NCBI GenBank assembly: GCA_025999115.1
Contig: BNWW01000017.1
Location: 1 to 39,831 of the forward strand
DNA: 39,831 nt
Reading direction: 5' to 3'
From: Bacteroidia bacterium
GTDB taxonomy: Bacteria; Bacteroidota; Bacteroidia; Bacteroidales; Azobacteroidaceae
Below, piece after piece: positions 36,235-39,831 of this stretch. A model generated the notes under the pieces. The model was not told the DNA's origin and did no database searches. It saw only the letters and a program-made list of their open reading frames with translations. The position numbers and the translations under genes are program-made. How positions within the stretch are numbered: the first letter of the stretch is position 1; the number at the start of each line of letters is the position of its first letter.

Positions 36235-39090
36235 TCAATATGTTACTGTTATTGCATTTGCATAAAAATAATCGGTTGTAGCCGAAGCCACCGTTACCCA
36301 ATAAGTGGTAGTGCCGCTTTGCAGAGGTACATTAATATTAATATCGGAAACGCCCGCTCCGTATGACATGCTTGCTATGGCATTTGTACAGGAAAACGCA
36401 GAACCTGTATTGACATAAGCCGTACCCGAATTTGTGAACGAACCGCTGCATTTTTTTATGCGAAGATTAAGCATATTGGACGAGGTGCTGTAACCGATAA
36501 CCGTTGCCTTGATTGTTCCCGCCAAGAAACTGTGTCCGTTGCAGGTTTTGTTGCTGCCCGAACAAGCGGTGTATGTTCCCTGCGCGGGCGAAAATGTCGG
36601 ATTGGATACAACGGCAGTTGTTGTAAAAGATATGTAAGAACTGTAACTTGTGCCCTTGCTGTTTGTGGCGTATGCTCTTGCATAATAGGTAGTGTTTGCA
36701 CTCAATCCTGTGAGAGTGCAAGTATAGGCGCCTGTTGTTCCGGACGCCGTTACTTTAGAACTGCTTGTTGTTGGATTTGTTGTAGTGCTGCTGTAACAGA
36801 TACCGCGCCCTGTAATGTTTGCTCCGCCGTCCGAAGTAACGCTGCCAGCAACCGTTGCTTCATTCGTTGAAATACCGCCGACATTGGAAGATATTGTAAC
36901 AGTCGGTGCGGTTGAAACGGCTGCTGCTTTTCCGGTACCTGTAACGGTATACGTTTTTTCGGGAACATTGACCGCATTGGATTTTATTTTAATATTGCAG
37001 GTTTTACTGCCTGCCGATTTCGGACTAAATGTAATGATTACATCCTGTCCATCATTAATACCGCGAATATCTTGTGTGGTGCTGTAACCGGAAACGGCAA
37101 AGTCGGTTTTGTTGTCCCAAGTAACACTGGTCAGGCGTAAGGGCGTAGTTCCGGCATTTACAATGTATATTTGTTCCGAAGTGCTGCCATTTACTGTTAC
37201 TTCACCAAAATCGAAACCGTTAGGAGGTGTAATGCCGATTTTTGCATCGTCGGCTGGCGGGGTTATTACGCCTGTTCCGGTAAGAGTATAAACAATGCTC
37301 TGTGCATTGACAGCGTTGGATTTTACCGTAATATTGCAGGTTTTATTGCCTGCGGATTTTGGAGTAAATACCGCATACACAAACTGATAACCCTGCGGGG
37401 CAATATCCTGATTGAGCGTGTAGCCACTTGCCGAAAAGTCCGTTGTATTGCTCAACTGAAAAGAAGTAAGGCGCAGAGGCGTTGTACCTGTATTGAGTAT
37501 AACAAAGCGCACCTCATACGACGTATTAACTTCAATAGAGCCTACTATATCTATACCATTTTCGGGCGTGAGTTTTATTTTTGCATCATTGGCGGGAACC
37601 GTATTCTGAACGGTGTAACTCATTTGTGTACCGGTTTTCTCTTTGCCGGCGCTATTTTTCGCGTAAGCCTGAACGTAATACGTTCCGGGATTTACATTGC
37701 TCAGCGTATTGCTAAATTCGTTTCCGCTTGTCGTATTTTCTACAAAAACGCCTGTGTTGCGCGGATTTATCGACGTTCCTATCCAAAAGCCTTTTTCTGT
37801 AATGCTTGCACCGCCGTTGCTGTTTATTTTCCCGCGAAGCACTACCGTGGTTCCTTGCTCTGTGGGGGTAATGGTAGAAACATCGGGACTTTCGATTTTG
37901 CTTGGAATACCCCAAAAAGGAATTGTTGCCGCATCTTTGGTATAAACGCGGATAATATTATCGGATCTATTGGAAGAAAAATAAGCAGCATACGATTCTT
38001 TGTCGTTGATTGTATTTGAATTGTCTTCTGAAAATCCAATTTGCGACAAGGCGGATTTCAATGATTGGTCGCCAAGGGCTTCAAATAAATCAGCCCCTTT
38101 GGTTACGGCAGCAGGATTGTACTTGTCCCACCCGACAAACGCCTTCGCCTTAAATGCTTTTGCCGTCAAGTGATAGGGGCTTCCCCAACTCATCATTCCC
38201 ATACATTCGGCGGTAGTATAAATCAAGGTATTCGGAAATCCGCTGCTGTAATTTTCTTCAATAAACTTTTGGGACACATAGTAATATTCGTGAGTGGAAG
38301 TGTTGTTTCCGTTTGTACCTTGTGTGATAATTTCTATTTTATTGTCAACAGCCGTGTAGGTTTTGGTTTGGCTTGTCTGCAACCAGAAGAAATCTTTTAC
38401 CGACAATCCTTGACTTACGACTTCCTTATGTCCGTAGGCAATCAAAAAGATAACATCGTAGCCCGAAAGCCCTGTTTTGAAGAAATTAATATCCGGTTCT
38501 ACAAATTGCCCGCTTCCGTTTGTTTGCGGCACTTGATAAATCGCCCATTCAGATGAAGCGGCAAACAGATTTGTGATACGATTTATGGCAGTCGTATTTT
38601 CAGAACGATTTTCCCGCCACTGCGTATTTACAATCAGTATTTTCTTTTTCGCATTAGCATTGGCGACAGCGCGAAGCGAGGCAGAGTTTCCGGCTTCCGG
38701 CAGATATTGTGCCGCTTGGGGCGGTGCAACTTTCTCGTTGGTTTCGGCGGTAGAATCGGCTTCGGCGTAAGGCGTATAAATCCAAAAATGCCCTGTGCCG
38801 TCGGCAAAGCGCACGGTCAGGCTGTTTTCGTCGTAATTGACACTTTCCACACCTTCCTTGTCTCCGATCGACTGGGCCAAAGCCTCCAGACTTTCGGTGG
38901 GATTGTCGCCTGCGAGCGCTGATTCGGCTGTCAGTTTTATTTCCTGATACGCCTGCTCAATTTCTGCGGCGCTGATTATCTCTTCTTCCGGCGGCTCTTC
39001 TTTCTCTAACAAGGTGTTGTACCACTCTTCGCAGCCGAAAAATAACAGAATAAACGTTAATACAATGCCTGTTTTCAGAAAACCTTTCAT
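36235..39090 (-). CDS. Lipoprotein with caspase/CHAT-like domain and Ig-like repeats
   Basis: The product has 951 residues. The lipobox FFGC puts the lipid on Cys20. Residues 148-352 follow the clan CD (caspase/CHAT/gingipain-like) pattern. A first strand KKILIVNTQW is followed by DVIFLIAYGHK with candidate catalytic His221. Then comes NTLIYTTAEC with candidate Cys296. After that AKAFKAKAFVGWDKY and LFEALGDQSLKSALSQIG match the stretch after the Cys in that clan. Downstream modules are fibronectin-like (400-495), two choice-of-anchor/ASH-like domains (505-607 and 615-718, sharing TPKSAG/SPKSAGxKTCNI), a second fibronectin-like module (728-825), and an unknown Cys-containing beta domain (826-951). 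It likely sits at the cell envelope. The fold is inferred by eye. Confidence 0.75.
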   Translation of the reverse strand: MKGFLKTGIVLTFILLFFGCEEWYNTLLEKEEPPEEEIISAAEIEQAYQEIKLTAESALAGDNPTESLEALAQSIGDKEGVESVNYDENSLTVRFADGTGHFWIYTPYAEADSTAETNEKVAPPQAAQYLPEAGNSASLRAVANANAKKKILIVNTQWRENRSENTTAINRITNLFAASSEWAIYQVPQTNGSGQFVEPDINFFKTGLSGYDVIFLIAYGHKEVVSQGLSVKDFFWLQTSQTKTYTAVDNKIEIITQGTNGNNTSTHEYYYVSQKFIEENYSSGFPNTLIYTTAECMGMMSWGSPYHLTAKAFKAKAFVGWDKYNPAAVTKGADLFEALGDQSLKSALSQIGFSEDNSNTINDKESYAAYFSSNRSDNIIRVYTKDAATIPFWGIPSKIESPDVSTITPTEQGTTVVLRGKINSNGGASITEKGFWIGTSINPRNTGVFVENTTSGNEFSNTLSNVNPGTYYVQAYAKNSAGKEKTGTQMSYTVQNTVPANDAKIKLTPENGIDIVGSIEVNTSYEVRFVILNTGTTPLRLTSFQLSNTTDFSASGYTLNQDIAPQGYQFVYAVFTPKSAGNKTCNITVKSNAVNAQSIVYTLTGTGVITPPADDAKIGITPPNGFDFGEVTVNGSTSEQIYIVNAGTTPLRLTSVTWDNKTDFAVSGYSTTQDIRGINDGQDVIITFSPKSAGSKTCNIKIKSNAVNVPEKTYTVTGTGKAAAVSTAPTVTISSNVGGISTNEATVAGSVTSDGGANITGRGICYSSTTTNPTTSSSKVTASGTTGAYTCTLTGLSANTTYYARAYATNSKGTSYSSYISFTTTAVVSNPTFSPAQGTYTACSGSNKTCNGHSFLAGTIKATVIGYSTSSNMLNLRIKKCSGSFTNSGTAYVNTGSAFSCTNAIASMSYGAGVSDININVPLQSGTTTYWVTVASATTDYFYANAITVTY

Positions 39091-39226
39091 ATTGTTCTTT
39101 TACTAATGTTTCGCACCAAGTTCTACGCCCATAAAAAGGCGAAAAATAGATAAAAAAAAGTAGCATATTTAGCTAATAAGTTATTAAAAATGACTATCTT
39201 AGCAGAGAATTTCCAAATCAATAAAT

Positions 39227-39831
39227 ATGCTACGGGACAAAGGTAATATAAAAATTTCAGAGTTGCAAACGTCATATACCCCCGATGGGGTTGACAGCAA
39301 TAGTGTTTTAAGCGGCTTCAAAGCGTTGAAGCTGGCAGAAAGTTTTTCAGCGTTCAACAACATCAAAGTGCGCGGATATGGCTTTAAAGACGTTTTGGCG
39401 GTATTGATACTGATGGTCGTTCATTCGGAGAAGACGGCACATTCCTATTTGTCAGGTTTTTTTGGCAAGGAAGTCAGCATGAAGAAAGACGTCTTTTACC
39501 GGTTAAAGAATCTGGAAACAATAGGATGGCGTATGATATTGTGGCATATTGCCGGTCGATTTATGAACGTAACTTCCGCCAATAGCACTACCGGTGGTAA
39601 TAAACCCCGTTACCTGATATTCGATGACACTACGATAGAGAAGACAGGCAAGAAGATGGAGTTTATCGGTCGGGTATGGGATCACGTTACACAGAAATCT
39701 GTATTGGGATTCAAAGTATTGACCATGCTGTATTGGGATGGTATATCATCCATACCATTGGATTTCAGCATCCACAGGGAGAAAGGGAAAAGGGAGGAAT
39801 ATCCTTACGGGATGAGAAAAAAAGACCTTCG
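39227..39831 (+). mobile_element. IS4-like transposase gene, 5' part (cut by window edge)
   Basis: From ATG 39227 an open frame runs to the end of the window (201 complete codons, no stop). It begins MLRDKGNIKISELQTSY and contains YRLKNLETIGWRMILWHIAG. The motif YLIFDDTTIEKTGKK (129-143) gives the first catalytic Asp of a DDE transposase, and VLTMLYWDGISSIPLDFSI follows. This order fits IS4-superfamily elements common in Bacteroidetes. The left inverted repeat should lie in 39100-39226, but I cannot define it without the right end. It is divergent from the 951-residue lipoprotein gene, and its insertion may have affected that gene's promoter. Confidence 0.8.

Noticed and set aside
36450..38950. 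Plus-strand open frames (for example 37171-38019) opposite the 951-residue lipoprotein gene
   Set aside because: They are reverse-strand shadows of a low-complexity Ser/Thr-rich coding region.

Overview
The window reads as a chromosomal segment from a member of the Bacteroidales (Bacteroidetes). The evidence is the set of -7 promoter elements of the Bacteroidetes type (TAnnTTTG, twice with a TTTG box exactly 19 bases upstream), Bacteroidetes-type RNA polymerase, EF-Tu and ribosomal proteins, a DUF6175-like exported protein, and many exported proteins whose signal peptides end in Ala-Gln. I cannot fix the genus from sequence alone.

Layout. (1) 1-600 is a decayed patch: the 3' end of a REP-associated (IS200-like) transposase flanked by a 48-bp inverted repeat. 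(2) 571-8471 is a housekeeping block: DNA methyltransferase repair protein (minus strand), then on the plus strand a long-chain acyl-CoA ligase, the acetate pair pta-ackA, a nitroreductase, a DUF2520 protein and a PafA-like exported phosphatase homologue that seems to have lost its metal ligands. (3) 8472-9913 holds short palindromes and an exported Big2/DUF1566-like gene broken by an amber codon at the signal-peptide boundary and by a frameshift. (4) 10065-13118 (minus) carries a TrmH-type methyltransferase, a small membrane protein, a DivIC/FtsB protein, a Nudix hydrolase and a sugar nucleotidyltransferase. (5) 13142-26311 (minus) is the large transcription/translation cluster. Read in its own direction it runs promoter, tRNA-Thr(UGU), tRNA-Tyr, tRNA-Gly(UCC), tRNA-Thr(GGU), tuf, tRNA-Trp, secE, nusG, rplK, rplA, rplJ, rplL, rpoB, rpoC. 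The tRNA-tuf part has the same order as the E. coli tufB operon. (6) 26319-27673 (minus) is a Nudix hydrolase overlapping an MscS channel gene.

(7) 27799-39090 (minus) is the most unusual part: nine consecutive codirectional genes, every one with a signal peptide or lipobox. In transcription order they encode a 951-residue lipoprotein with a probable caspase/CHAT-like His-Cys domain followed by Ig-like modules, a 515-residue protein with a likely C-terminal beta-barrel, two paralogous outer-membrane-type proteins, a 485-residue lipoprotein, two small paralogous exported proteins, a DUF6175-like protein and a 323-residue periplasmic protein. I recognise no described system with this composition and regard it as a candidate new cell-envelope system. 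(8) 39227 to the right edge is the 5' part of an IS4-like transposase, so a mobile element borders the locus.

Short palindromic repeats occur throughout, including two copies of one approximately 70-bp palindrome placed directly after the stop codons of rpoB and tuf inside the essential operon.
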